From Rhodoferax ferrireducens (GTDB lineage Bacteria > Pseudomonadota > Gammaproteobacteria > Burkholderiales > Burkholderiaceae_C): 64,000 bases of DNA. The notes below the pieces were generated by a model. It saw only the letters and a program-made list of their open reading frames with translations, was not told the DNA's origin and made no database searches. The first letter of the stretch is position 1; the number at the start of each line of letters is the position of its first letter. Shown here in pieces: positions 44,770 through 54,096 of the stretch. The position numbers and the translations under genes are program-made. The stretch lies in the NCBI GenBank assembly GCA_002083775.1, contig MTEI01000004.1, forward strand, positions 1 through 64,000, in the 5' to 3' direction.

Positions 44770-45411
44770 ATGGACATTGCCAACCTGATCCAGACGATTG
44801 CGATATACGCCATTCCGGTGCTGCTATCGATCACCTTGCACGAGGCCGCGCACGGCTACGCGGCGCGGCATTTTGGCGACAACACCGCTTACCTCGCCGG
44901 GCGCATCACGCTCAACCCGTTCAAACACATCGACCCGGTGGGCACCATCCTGATGCCCCTGATCCTGTACCTGGCTACCTCGGGCGCCTTTTTGTTTGGC
45001 TATGCCAAACCGGTGCCGGTGCGCTTTGGCAACCTGCGCCACCCCAAACAAGACATGGTGTGGGTAGCACTGGCCGGGCCAGGCTCCAACTTCTTTCAGG
45101 CGCTATTGTGGGGCGCGGTGTTTTACCTGTTGCAGGCCTTTGGCGTGAGTGAGCCGTTTTTCATCGAGATGGCGCAGGGCGGCATTCTGGTGAACATCGT
45201 CATGTTTGTGTTCAACCTGTTTCCGCTGCCGCCGCTGGACGGCGGCCGCATCCTGGTCGGCCTGTTGCCCTACAAGCAGGCCATGCTGGTGTCACGCGTG
45301 GAGCCGTACGGATTTTTCATCGTCATGGCCCTGGTGCTGGCCGGGGTGGTCAGCAGCCTGTGGATGCGCCCGCTGATGGGGTTAAGATCAACCTGCTGCT
45401 CACGCCCCTGA
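44770..45411 (+). CDS. Site-2 protease-family (M50) membrane peptidase, 3' frameshifted
   Basis: An intramembrane metalloprotease of the Rip1/SREBP short type. The HEAAH zinc motif (near residue 24) and NLFPLPPLDGGR are intact. The frame ends abnormally in RSTCCSRP. One extra G in the run at 45378-45381 would restore KINLLLTPLIMLAR and a stop at 45426-45428, a hydrophobic end that suits the family. The change may be real or a homopolymer error. Catalysis should be unaffected either way. Confidence 0.88.
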   Translation: MDIANLIQTIAIYAIPVLLSITLHEAAHGYAARHFGDNTAYLAGRITLNPFKHIDPVGTILMPLILYLATSGAFLFGYAKPVPVRFGNLRHPKQDMVWVALAGPGSNFFQALLWGAVFYLLQAFGVSEPFFIEMAQGGILVNIVMFVFNLFPLPPLDGGRILVGLLPYKQAMLVSRVEPYGFFIVMALVLAGVVSSLWMRPLMGLRSTCCSRP

Positions 45412-45531
45412 TCATGCTGGCCAGATAGCCATGCCATCGATGCCGACCGGCGTCATGGGTTGGGGGTCAGGCCTGCCATGACAGCCGCTTTGTCCATTGT
45501 GTTTTGTTAATCTTTTTTCCGTTTATCTTCT

Positions 45532-46842
45532 ATGAGTATCGAGCGCTTTTTGACCGGCATCACCCCGTCCGGCACCCCGCATCTGGGCAACTACGTGGGG
45601 TCAATTCGCCCCTCGGTGGCGGCGAGTCTGCGCAGTGATGTGCAGAGTTTTTACTTTCTGGCCGACTACCATGCGCTGATCAAGATCGATGACCCGGCGC
45701 GCATCCAGCGCTCCACGCTGGAAATTGCCGCCAGCTGGCTGGCTTGCGGCCTGGACCCGGAGCGTGTGGTGTTTTACCGCCAGTCGGACGTGCCCGAAAT
45801 CCCTGAACTCACCTGGTTTCTGAGTTGCGTGCTGGGCAAAGGTGTGCTCAACCGCGCCCATGCCTACAAGGCCGCCGTCGACAAAAACAACGCGGCCGGC
45901 CTGGACCCGGATGCCGAAGTGAACGTGGGCCTGTTCATGTACCCAGTGCTGATGGGGGCCGACATCCTGATGTTCAACGCGCACCAGGTGCCGGTGGGAC
46001 GCGACCAGGTGCAGCACATCGAGATGGCGCGCGACATGGCCAACAGCTTCAACCACCGCTACGGCCCGCATTTCACACCACCCGAGGCCGCCATTGAAGA
46101 CAACGTAGCCACCCTGCCCGGCCTCGACGGCCGCAAGATGAGCAAAAGCTACGACAACACCATCCCGCTGTTTGCCACGCGTGTGCAGTTGCAAAAACTC
46201 ATTGGCGGCATCGTGACCGACAGCAAGGCCCCAGGCGAGCCCAAAAGCGTGGATGGCTCAGCCCTGTTCCAGATCTACCAGGCCTTTGCCAACGCGGAGG
46301 ACACTGACGCGCTGCGCCAGGCCTATGCCGACGGCATCAGCTGGCGCGACGCAAAACAACTCGTTTTTGAGCGCATCGATCAGGACATTGCCCCCCTGCG
46401 GGCCAATTACGAAGCGCTGATGAACAACCCCGGCAAGATCGAAGCCATTTTCAAGGCAGGTGCCGACAAGGCGCGCGCCATTGCCACGCCGTTCATGGCC
46501 GAACTGCGCCACGCCGTGGGCCTGCGCGACCTGCGGGCCCAAGACGCCGCCAGCGCCAAGTCGGCCAAAGTGGCGCTGCCGGTGTTCAAGCAATATCGGG
46601 AGGCGGACGGCCAGTTTTACTTCAAATTGCAGAGCGCTGAAGGCAAGCTGCTGCTGCAAAGCGCTGCGTTTGCCTCGCCCAAAGTCGCAGGCCAAAGTAT
46701 TGCGGCGCTGCAAACCCAGGGTGCTGCGGCGCTGGCCAACATGGCGGGTCAGGTTCAACTGACAGACGGCGTGACCGCCGACGAACTCGACGCTGCGATG
46801 CAGGCGCTGCGTGAAGCCAAGGCCGAATCCAAAGCCAAATAA
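45532..46842 (+). CDS. trpS: Tryptophanyl-tRNA synthetase with C-terminal extension
   Basis: A class I synthetase with HIGH-type [13 protein letters not shown] (10-22) and KMSKS (GRKMSKS). At 436 residues it is about 100 longer than E. coli TrpS. The extra C-terminal part ([20 protein letters not shown], about 364-383) resembles a DUF1508/YegP-like unit, known to me only as a pattern in Burkholderiales TrpS. It lies 25 bases upstream of tRNA-Ser. Confidence 0.95.
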   Translation: MSIERFLTGITPSGTPHLGNYVGSIRPSVAASLRSDVQSFYFLADYHALIKIDDPARIQRSTLEIAASWLACGLDPERVVFYRQSDVPEIPELTWFLSCVLGKGVLNRAHAYKAAVDKNNAAGLDPDAEVNVGLFMYPVLMGADILMFNAHQVPVGRDQVQHIEMARDMANSFNHRYGPHFTPPEAAIEDNVATLPGLDGRKMSKSYDNTIPLFATRVQLQKLIGGIVTDSKAPGEPKSVDGSALFQIYQAFANAEDTDALRQAYADGISWRDAKQLVFERIDQDIAPLRANYEALMNNPGKIEAIFKAGADKARAIATPFMAELRHAVGLRDLRAQDAASAKSAKVALPVFKQYREADGQFYFKLQSAEGKLLLQSAAFASPKVAGQSIAALQTQGAAALANMAGQVQLTDGVTADELDAAMQALREAKAESKAK

Positions 46843-46867
46843 GCCGCTGATACAATCACACCTTCGC

Positions 46868-46955
46868 GGAGAGATGGCAGAGTGGCCGAATGTACCTGAC
46901 TCGAAATCAGGCGTACCGCAAGGTACCGTGGGTTCGAATCCCACTCTCTCCGCCA
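46868..46955 (+). tRNA. tRNA-Ser (anticodon CGA)
   Basis: An 88-base class II tRNA with encoded CCA. The acceptor GGAGAGA pairs with TCTCTCC, the discriminator is G, the anticodon stem CCTGA/TCAGG holds loop CTCGAAA, there is a long variable arm, and the T arm is GTGGG-TTCGAAT-CCCAC. It reads UCG. Its 3' end is the integration site of the adjacent element. Confidence 0.97.
46942..46955 (+). other. attL core in tRNA-Ser 3' end
   Basis: CACTCTCTCCGCCA, the tRNA 3' end, recurs as CACTCTCCCGCCA at 55462-55474 with one base missing. The integrase gene begins about 200 bases after it. Confidence 0.6.
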
Positions 46956-47000
46956 AAGATCAGTTTTCGACTGTCCACATCAGTCCAAACAAACCCCTTG

Positions 47001-47036
47001 AAAGCCCTTGTTTCCCAGTGAGACACGGGCTTTTTT
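47001..47036 (+). terminator. Intrinsic terminator after tRNA-Ser
   Basis: AAAGCCC (47001-47007) pairs with GGGCTTT (47027-47033), with further weak pairing and a T6 tract. It lies inside the element's left end, so it would serve the tRNA after integration. Confidence 0.75.
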
Positions 47037-47080
47037 GTTGCCTTAAGTCTTTCTGGGTACACTTCAAGCCACGGTTTTTT

Positions 47081-47121
47081 GTTGGTACATCTGTTGGTAG
47101 TTGGTATACCGGCTGTTGGTA
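47081..47121 (+). repeat. Left arm-type repeats (GTTGGTA x4)
   Basis: GTTGGTA occurs at 47081, 47093, 47100 and 47115, just before the integrase gene. The last is in CTGTTGGTATAT, also found at the right end (55378). These fit integrase arm-binding sites. Confidence 0.6.
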
Positions 47122-47153
47122 TATCTGGAACCCAACAAATTCAGGGGGTCAAC

Positions 47154-48368
47154 ATGGCACTGACTGACACGGCGATCAAAAAGGCACAAGTCACGGACAA
47201 GCTGCAAAAGCTGTCAGACGGTGGCGGGCTGCAGCTTCACATACCAACAACCGGCGGCAAATTGTGGCGCTGGGCGTACCGGTTCGAGGGCAAACAAAAG
47301 GCCATGGCGCTGGGCATATACCCGGCGGTGTCATTGGCCCAAGCCCGCGACAAACGCAACGAGGCAGCCAAATTGCTGGCGGCTGGCACCGACCCCATGG
47401 CCCAAAAGAAAGCCGACAAGCAGGCCAAAGAACTAGCCAGCGAAAACACCTTTGAAGCCGTAGCGGCTGATTGGCTGGCGCATTGGTCACCTGATAAAAG
47501 CCCACGCCATGCCGGGTACGTGCTGCGCAGGCTTGAAGCCGACATCTTCCCCGCCATTGGCAAACGTCCCATTGCTGACATCCAAGCCCCTGAACTGGTG
47601 GCCATGCTCAAGGCCATAGAGGCACGCGGCGCGCGTGACATCGCCAAACGGGCGCATGAAACCACCGGGCAAATATTCCGGCACGCCATCGCCCACGGTA
47701 AGGCCAGCCGTAACCCGTCCACCGACTTCAAACCCAGCGACTTTCTGAAAACCCACCGGAAAGAAAACTATGCGCGGGTTGACGCAACCGACCTACCCCA
47801 ACTGCTGCGCAAAATCGAAGCCTATCAAGGCACCCCGACCACCCGACTAGCTATTAAATTGATGTCATTGACGTTTGTTCGCACTGGTGAACTTATCGGC
47901 GCGCGCTGGGCAGAGTTCAACCTTGACGCGGCACGCTGGGACATTCCCGCCGAACGCACGAAAATGAAAACGCCTCATATCGTGCCACTGTCACCCCAAG
48001 CCCTGGACGTGCTGCGCACCCTGCACACGGTGACTGGTGGGCGGGAACTGCTGTTCCCCGGTGAACGTGACCACGCCAAACCCATGAGCAACAACACCAT
48101 TTTGAAAGCCTTGGAACGCATGGGCTACAAGGGCACCATGACCGGTCACGGGTTCCGGGGCATCGCGTCAACGGTGTTGCACGAGCACGGGTTTGACCAC
48201 GCCCACATTGAACTACAGCTGGCGCATATGGAACGCAACGCGGTGAGCGCAGCCTATAACCACGCCCTGTACCTGCCACAGCGCGCCAAGATGATGGCAT
48301 GGTGGGGCAACTACCTTGACGGTCTGACCCGTAGCAACGTGCTGCCGCTGCGCAGTCTGGCGGCGTGA
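47154..48368 (+). CDS. P4-type tyrosine integrase
   Basis: A 404-residue tyrosine recombinase with the N-terminal DUF4102-type arm-binding domain (MALTDTAIKKAQVTDKLQKL), a SAM-like core-binding domain and a catalytic domain holding R243, H332-x2-R335, H361 and a tyrosine at 368 or 374. The start is set by AGGGGG at 47143-47147. It is next to attL and reads into the element, as usual for tRNA-integrating islands. Confidence 0.95.
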   Translation: MALTDTAIKKAQVTDKLQKLSDGGGLQLHIPTTGGKLWRWAYRFEGKQKAMALGIYPAVSLAQARDKRNEAAKLLAAGTDPMAQKKADKQAKELASENTFEAVAADWLAHWSPDKSPRHAGYVLRRLEADIFPAIGKRPIADIQAPELVAMLKAIEARGARDIAKRAHETTGQIFRHAIAHGKASRNPSTDFKPSDFLKTHRKENYARVDATDLPQLLRKIEAYQGTPTTRLAIKLMSLTFVRTGELIGARWAEFNLDAARWDIPAERTKMKTPHIVPLSPQALDVLRTLHTVTGGRELLFPGERDHAKPMSNNTILKALERMGYKGTMTGHGFRGIASTVLHEHGFDHAHIELQLAHMERNAVSAAYNHALYLPQRAKMMAWWGNYLDGLTRSNVLPLRSLAA

Positions 48369-48377
48369 GGGGTGGCA

Positions 48378-48854
48378 ATGCTTGAACGTGAGGTAAGGGA
48401 CTTTCGGCGGGTAGTGCTGGAACTGATGCAAACAGGGTGCACGCTTGAACACGCCAAACACGATGCGGCATATTTGTTGGGGGTTGTATCGCCGTTTGAC
48501 GGGGAATCCATGCCAACCATGCCGCTGTCGCAAACGCGGGCGCGTGTGGGTAAACCAGCGGCTGAAGGCCTAAGCAAACGTGATGCCGTGGCCGCTGTGG
48601 CGGTTTATTTTGAGTCCGTTGGGGCTGGCACTGAGCAGGCCATAAATGAGGCCAAACGCTGGCTAAACGTGTCGCTATCCAGACGGGTGGCGAAAGATGC
48701 GGTTGCAGCTTTTAAGAGCAACACCGCCCCGGATCAATACAGGGTTCAGGCGCAGTGGGCGTATCTGACCTACAAGCCGGGAACAACTCTAAAGCTGCCT
48801 GAGACTGTCGTTAAAACCAGAAAGAAGCGACAAACCAAATGCGAATTAGGGTGA
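48378..48854 (+). CDS. Hypothetical protein of the element
   Basis: A 158-residue protein, mostly helical, with a basic C-terminus (KTRKKRQTK). No family is recognised. GTG 48372 is an alternative start. It follows the integrase by nine bases and may be co-transcribed. Confidence 0.65.
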   Translation: MLEREVRDFRRVVLELMQTGCTLEHAKHDAAYLLGVVSPFDGESMPTMPLSQTRARVGKPAAEGLSKRDAVAAVAVYFESVGAGTEQAINEAKRWLNVSLSRRVAKDAVAAFKSNTAPDQYRVQAQWAYLTYKPGTTLKLPETVVKTRKKRQTKCELG

Positions 48855-48912
48855 CAGTTATCTAGTCAAACCACCCTGACCATACAGGCACACAGAAACA
48901 ACTGGAGCCTGT

Positions 48913-49164
48913 ATGAACGGAAAAACACAAACTTCTGCCGAAGCATGGCAGGGGCTGATGGCGGCAAAAGAAGTTTGCCAACTGACTGGCGTATCGCGCG
49001 CCCACTGGCATTCGTTGGTTAAAGAGGGACGGGCACCAGCCCCGGCACTGCGGTGGGGGACTCGGTTCACCCGTTGGAAATCCAGCGATGTGCAGGGATG
49101 GCTAGCTGACCCTCAAGGCTGGATAGCTGCCCACGCAAGCGACACGCAAGAGGTGGCCGCATGA
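48913..49164 (+). CDS. AlpA-like helix-turn-helix protein
   Basis: An 83-residue protein with a MerR/AlpA-type HTH (LMAAKEVCQLTGVSRAHWHSL, about 15-35) and the following GRAPAPALRWGTRFTRW wing. AlpA-like proteins activate integrase or act as excisionases in P4-like elements. It overlaps the next gene by four bases. Confidence 0.85.
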   Translation: MNGKTQTSAEAWQGLMAAKEVCQLTGVSRAHWHSLVKEGRAPAPALRWGTRFTRWKSSDVQGWLADPQGWIAAHASDTQEVAA

Positions 49165-49475
49165 CCCCGGACATGCTCAAAAACGAACTGGACCGGGCGG
49201 AAGATGCCGAACTGCAGAGTGATGAACAACTGCGCCAGCTAACCGACCTGATCGACAAAACTTGCGGGCCGAGTCCGGCAATGAACGCCAGCGACTGCGC
49301 AAAGGTGGTTACGGCGGCGCTGGCGCTGAATGATCGACTTCGGACACGAACCGAAAAGCTGCGCAGTGAAGTCCGAATGGTCGCGGCGCGGGCTGAATCA
49401 GACGTGCGAAACGCACAGTTCAAAGCCCTGACCCAGAAGCAGTTTGCAGCGGCCAACCAGTCCGCCAAATCCTAA
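49161..49475 (+). CDS. Coiled-coil hypothetical protein
   Basis: A 104-residue, strongly helical and charged protein. LNDRLRTRTEKLRSEVRMVA suggests a coiled coil. It is coupled to the AlpA-like gene by a four-base overlap and lies 52 bases upstream of the primase-helicase gene. No family is recognised. Confidence 0.68.
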   Translation: MTPDMLKNELDRAEDAELQSDEQLRQLTDLIDKTCGPSPAMNASDCAKVVTAALALNDRLRTRTEKLRSEVRMVAARAESDVRNAQFKALTQKQFAAANQSAKS

Positions 49476-49527
49476 CCCCACAAAAAAGAACGCCCCGCTT
49501 ATTAGGGCAGGGCAAAAGGTTTACAAG

Positions 49528-52035
49528 ATGATTTTACCAAATGGACAAGAGCCGGGCGCGCCCGGTGGGGGCAACCCTGAAAGCGATGCACCGCCGCCAG
49601 TGGCACCAGTACGCCCCGTTTTGATAGAGCCCGCTCAGTTCTTTGCTGACATTGCAGTGACCCACCCCGACGGCGTGCAGGGCATCGTTATGTGTGGGCG
49701 AGACGGTACGCCGAATGACCTTCTACTGAATACGCGCGGTGCTGATCCTGGCACTTGGATGGATGAAAAAGCCAAGGGTAAAAAGCCCGCATATGGGACC
49801 ATGGGCACATTCAAACGCGACGGCGTTTCACGGTTCAAAGGGCGCACCAAAGACAACGTATTGGCGCTGGGTGGGTTCTGGATTGATGTTGAGGGCAGCG
49901 AAGCCAAAGGCGGGTATGAGGGGCAAAAAAAGGTCCTGGCCGCTGCTGTTGCATTTGGCCGGGCGACTTCAATCACCCCCACTCATTTAGTGATGACGGG
50001 CAGTGGTGGCGCCCACCTGCATTACGTCCTGACCGAGCCGATTACCCCGGCTGAGTGGCTGGGCCGGGCACAAACCCTGGTGGCGTTGGCTGCAGAACAT
50101 GGATTCAGGATTGACGCGCAGTGCACCACAGACGCGGCGCGAATCATGCGCGCGCCGGGTTCCATTCACCAGAAAACCGGCGTTGAAGTTCAGGCATACC
50201 GCTGGCGCACTGAGAATTTCACACTGCAGGGATGGGACAAGCTGACCGGCTATGTCCCCGGCGCGGTGATGGTCCCCGGTCAAGTCTCGAAGCCCCCTAA
50301 ATATGACCTGTCCGTGAACGGTGACGTGGTGGGGGCTTACGACCCATTCAGCTACAAACGAGCTGCTGAAAAATGCGGGGCCATGCGGAAAGCTGTAGAG
50401 CGCAACGGGCGCGATACACCTTACCCGGTCTGGATACTGGCGGCGAAAACCGCTGACCTTTCTATTGAGGGCCGCGAGTTCGCCCATGAAATGAGCTGTG
50501 CTCATGAGGACTACGACCAAGCCGCTACCGACAAGAAAATCGACACTCTGACCGGTGGTCCTGCGGGCTGTCTGGCTTGGGCAGCTGCGTATGGTGCGGG
50601 CGGTCCGTGTGACACCTGCGAATGGCGCGGTAAGGTGAAAAACCCGGCTGTTCAGTTTGGCACTGATGTTGACGTAACCCCGCCGGGTGAAGTGGCGCTT
50701 ATCGACCCTGAAGCCGCGCCGGACTGGGTGCAGGAACTGAACCAGCGGTTTGCCGTAGTACGCCACGGGTCCAAGATGGTGATTGCTGACCTCCAAACCC
50801 CAAACATGACCGGGCGCGGCATGGTGGATGGGATGGGTTTTCTCGACATTGGCGCGTTCTGTCAGATGCACAAAGGGCGGTTCGCCCCACTGGAAAACCC
50901 CAAGGACAAAGCGCGACCGCTGGCCCCTGCGTGGCTTGAGCACCAAGGACGGCGGCAATACGCGGGCATTGTGTACGCCCCCGGTGAAGAACTTCCACCC
51001 AATATCCTGAACCTGTGGCAAGGGTACGCTATGGCCTCCGTTGCTGGCGATGTGTCGCTGTGGCTTGAAGTGCTGGCGGCCTTGGTGCCAAACGAGTCTG
51101 AGCGAGCCTATGTGTTGCGGTGGCTGGCCTGGAAGATACAGAACCCCGGCGGCGTCCCTGACACCATCCTGATATTTAAGGGCGCAAAGGGTACGGGCAA
51201 AAACTCCCTGTTCGATCCCCTGATCCTGCTGTTTGGCCGCCATGCCATGCTGGCTGATGACCCTGAGTTGATCGCCGGGCGCTTCACTTGGCACCTCATG
51301 AGCTTGTCATTCGCCGTGCTGGACGAGGCCGTTTTCATCCAAGACCCCCGACAGGCTGACCGCATCAAATCCCGCGTGACTGCCAAAACCATGCAGTACG
51401 AGCAAAAGGGCATGGACCCGGTGCAGGGTGTCAACCGCTGCGCGTTCGTGATGCTGACCAATCATGAATACGTTTGGCCTGCCACCCGCGACGAACGCCG
51501 GGCGGTGGTGAATGAAGTTGGTGAGAGCCTGCGCGGTAATCTGGAATTCTGGACGCGTTATCACGCCTGGGCGGCAGGTTCTGGACCGGCTGCGCTGCTG
51601 CATTACCTGCAGAGCGTTGACCTGACCGGCTTCAATCCCCGCCAAATCCCCAAGGGTGAAGCCCTGCGCAAACAGGTAGAGCAAACCACATTACGCACGC
51701 CAGCGGCGGCATGGTGGCACCAGTGCTTGACCGAGGGGGCCATTCGCTGGCGCGATGGTGGGGACCGGGTTGTGTTCCTGGAGGAAGCCGCCGAAACTGA
51801 AATTGACCGGGCGGCACTGCGTTTGTCCTATGAGCAAAGCGCCGGGGCGCGTGGCCGGGTTTCATCAGACTGGGCATCCGTGGCACGGCGCATCAATGCT
51901 TGGGCGGGGGCGGCTGGCATCGGAAAAACAAGGGTCAGAACCAGTGCCGGGCGGGAATGGCGCGACGTGCTGCCTGCACTGCCAGAACTGCGGGCGGCGT
52001 TCACCACGGCAACTCAAGTGCAGGTGAATGAATGA
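49528..52035 (+). CDS. Primase-helicase of the element (PrimPol plus SF3-like helicase)
   Basis: An 835-residue replication protein. The N-terminal third has primase-polymerase features: GFWIDVEGSEAKGG, MTGSGGAHLHYVL and DAQCTTDAARIMRAPGSIH. The C-terminal part is a DUF5906/D5-like helicase with Walker A GAKGTGKNS (552-560), Walker B VLDEA (D599) and NHEYVWPATRDERR with arginine-finger candidates. This corresponds to P4 alpha. ATG 49528 is chosen over an upstream TTG. An iteron array follows directly, fitting the origin it would bind. Confidence 0.88.
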   Translation: MILPNGQEPGAPGGGNPESDAPPPVAPVRPVLIEPAQFFADIAVTHPDGVQGIVMCGRDGTPNDLLLNTRGADPGTWMDEKAKGKKPAYGTMGTFKRDGVSRFKGRTKDNVLALGGFWIDVEGSEAKGGYEGQKKVLAAAVAFGRATSITPTHLVMTGSGGAHLHYVLTEPITPAEWLGRAQTLVALAAEHGFRIDAQCTTDAARIMRAPGSIHQKTGVEVQAYRWRTENFTLQGWDKLTGYVPGAVMVPGQVSKPPKYDLSVNGDVVGAYDPFSYKRAAEKCGAMRKAVERNGRDTPYPVWILAAKTADLSIEGREFAHEMSCAHEDYDQAATDKKIDTLTGGPAGCLAWAAAYGAGGPCDTCEWRGKVKNPAVQFGTDVDVTPPGEVALIDPEAAPDWVQELNQRFAVVRHGSKMVIADLQTPNMTGRGMVDGMGFLDIGAFCQMHKGRFAPLENPKDKARPLAPAWLEHQGRRQYAGIVYAPGEELPPNILNLWQGYAMASVAGDVSLWLEVLAALVPNESERAYVLRWLAWKIQNPGGVPDTILIFKGAKGTGKNSLFDPLILLFGRHAMLADDPELIAGRFTWHLMSLSFAVLDEAVFIQDPRQADRIKSRVTAKTMQYEQKGMDPVQGVNRCAFVMLTNHEYVWPATRDERRAVVNEVGESLRGNLEFWTRYHAWAAGSGPAALLHYLQSVDLTGFNPRQIPKGEALRKQVEQTTLRTPAAAWWHQCLTEGAIRWRDGGDRVVFLEEAAETEIDRAALRLSYEQSAGARGRVSSDWASVARRINAWAGAAGIGKTRVRTSAGREWRDVLPALPELRAAFTTATQVQVNE

Positions 52036-52059
52036 AACTGTTACACGTTACACATAAAT

Positions 52060-52354
52060 GGTCCGGGTGGTCCAAGCATGGTCCAAGCATCAGCTATAAA
52101 TGTAATAGCACTAAACCCATACTGGCATTGCTCTGGTCCGGGTGGTCTAAGTGGTCTAAGCATTTTCACACTTTAATAATTTTATATGCTATAGATACCA
52201 TAGCATCACCTATGACCACGCGAGTTGCAAACTTGCGAAATTACGTGGACCACTTAGACCACCCGGACCAAGCCTTTATCCACGCCATTCCTTGCTATCA
52301 CTTTTGATTGAATGCTTGGACCATGCTTGGACCACCCCGGACCATGCCTAGACC
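52060..52354. other. Putative iteron replication origin
   Basis: About 13 copies of a GGTCC/GGTCT unit form four clusters. Two are on the plus strand (52060-52090 with GGTCCAAGCAT twice; 52135-52163 with GGTCCGGGT, GGTCTAAGT, GGTCTAAGCAT). Two are inverted (52245-52269 and 52312-52354 with ATGCTTGGACC twice). They face each other across an AT-rich stretch containing ATGCTAT/ATAGCAT as a palindrome. The position directly after the primase-helicase gene and the symmetric layout are those of an origin. Confidence 0.72.
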
Positions 52355-52426
52355 ACCCCAATGCGACCTAAATATTCAGGCCACGCACCATCACCCCGCC
52401 AACCACCACCAGAAAGGACCCTACCC

Positions 52427-53110
52427 ATGAAACCCCACCACGCCCAATTCGACACCCCGCAAGGCATGGCCGCACTCAACGCCATTGATGCCCGGTTGCG
52501 GGCACGGTTGCACACCAAAGCAGATGCCACGACGCACGCCGCCGCTTGGTATGAGTACAGGCAAGAACGCTATGTAGAGCTTGGGCTTGAGGGGCTGACC
52601 GGCCCTGATTCCTGCTACCACTTCCGAGACGCTGCCGACTACATTTTCTGGGCGGCTGGCACGTTGACCAACTCCGGCGGGTACGCTTTACACCACCCCA
52701 AAAACAAGCACCCCATCACTGCCGTCAACGTCCTGGCGAAAGGGTTCGGGTATCGCTACCTGCGGGCACTGCGCGGCCTGAATGACGCACTGATTGAAGC
52801 CGACGTTTCACCACGCAAGCTGGCGCGATTTGATGCTGAGTGCCAAGAGTTCATCGACGTGTTTATGCCCCAACTGAACGCCGCCGGGATGGTCAATGCC
52901 AAGGGGCAGAACCCGCAAGCCGTGTTTGAGGTCATTGAGATGTTCGCCCGTGAGATGGAGCGGGTTTGCGACTGGCTGGAAATGACCGGGCAATACCACC
53001 GGGCGGTCGGCATTCAGCGCACCGTGGACGATGCCCTGCACAAACTGCACACCCCGCCAGCCGATGCCCCACCACCACGCCGCCGGAAAAAGAACAAATA
53101 CTGGTGCTAA
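52427..53110 (+). CDS. Hypothetical protein of the element
   Basis: A 227-residue protein with no recognised domain. It is helical throughout, with an aromatic-rich middle (DAADYIFWAAGTLTNSGGYA) and a basic end (RRRKKNKYW). ATG 52427 follows AAAGGA at good spacing. It begins about 70 bases after the last iteron. Confidence 0.7.
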   Translation: MKPHHAQFDTPQGMAALNAIDARLRARLHTKADATTHAAAWYEYRQERYVELGLEGLTGPDSCYHFRDAADYIFWAAGTLTNSGGYALHHPKNKHPITAVNVLAKGFGYRYLRALRGLNDALIEADVSPRKLARFDAECQEFIDVFMPQLNAAGMVNAKGQNPQAVFEVIEMFAREMERVCDWLEMTGQYHRAVGIQRTVDDALHKLHTPPADAPPPRRRKKNKYWC

Positions 53111-53149
53111 ACGCGTACGCAAGCCCCTGACATCGGCTGATTTTTCAGC

Positions 53150-53782
53150 TTATGCAGTTGGGTGCGTGACGTACTTCTTTTTGTTTCGAAGTGCAATCCA
53201 TAAACTCCCTAATCCCAAAAGCATCAATGCGTAACTTGCAGGTTCGGGCACTGGCGTGGCTGGCACTTCGTTTATTGTGATGGAACCTAAGCGCACACTT
53301 AGCGCTGCCAGCTCTGGCTGGCCGATTGCTATAGACTGAACACCTTCAATATTTTCGGAATACACCGAAAATGAATTGTCAGCAGACACAAAAAGTTCAC
53401 GTACGGCAAGAGATATACCCCCGGCCCCGGAAAATTCCAGAAGGATTGGGTAGGGGTAACGACCCATACCAAAGTCGTCCCAAGGCCAACCACCAATTTC
53501 AATAGAGTTGAAGGTAAACGTGCCAAATGCACTGGTTAACGCCCCGCGGTTTCCGGGGATGTATGGCGCGTTTCTAGTGTCTGCACCGTAATTTGAGCTC
53601 CAATAGGGGTTGAAATCAAATCCTCCTATGGTCGGCCACGTTAGCGAACTAAATGAATGTGCTCCTTCTGGCACAGTGAAGATTATTTGAGTGGCACTGG
53701 CAGTTACTGAACCAAAAAGGGAAATCAACAGCAGGAATCGTAGCAATGCTCGCCGCATCGATAAACAAAAGAGAATCTTCAT
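53150..53782 (-). CDS. PEP-CTERM sorting-signal protein (cargo)
   Basis: A 210-residue exported protein. A signal peptide (about 1-30, LLRFLLLISLFGSVTASA) is followed by a beta-rich body and a C-terminal PEP-CTERM signal (VPEPASYALMLLGLG, then a basic tail RNKKK). Such proteins are processed by exosortase/archaeosortase-type EpsH and reach the surface. The gene is opposite in direction and more AT-rich than its neighbours, so it looks like cargo. No exosortase is in the window. Confidence 0.85.
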   Translation of the reverse strand: MKILFCLSMRRALLRFLLLISLFGSVTASATQIIFTVPEGAHSFSSLTWPTIGGFDFNPYWSSNYGADTRNAPYIPGNRGALTSAFGTFTFNSIEIGGWPWDDFGMGRYPYPILLEFSGAGGISLAVRELFVSADNSFSVYSENIEGVQSIAIGQPELAALSVRLGSITINEVPATPVPEPASYALMLLGLGSLWIALRNKKKYVTHPTA

Positions 53783-54096
53783 TCAACCCTTAGATGAATG
53801 CGGCCGCTCTATGGCAGTTGCTCCGCGTGTGCACAAGTATCCATACGACTTTGTGAGTTCATCTTACCCGGCATGAGACGGCGAATCGGCACCAACTCCC
53901 AAAATATATGGAGTCTAAAAAGACGGGGGGCGGGGTCAAATTTCACAGCATGAAACCGAAACCGAAATCGGGTTTCGATACAGGCGCCCCTCTCTGTGGT
54001 GGCGGGGGGCATGAAAAGCCCTTGGTCCCACGGCATCCACCGGGGGGGGTACCCTGCCAGACGGTTGACCTGATCCCCTTGCCATAGGAGATCAAC
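53783..54096. other. Non-coding gap with G-tracts
   Basis: No convincing gene. It should hold the PEP-CTERM promoter on the minus strand. The plus strand has G-runs at 53925-53930, 53932-53935, 54004-54009 and 54042-54049 (eight Gs). Confidence 0.5.

Noticed and set aside
52032-52307. 91-residue open frame overlapping the primase-helicase stop
   Set aside because: Its sequence is produced by the GGTCC repeats (WSGWSK repeated) and the AT-rich core; it looks like origin DNA read as protein.
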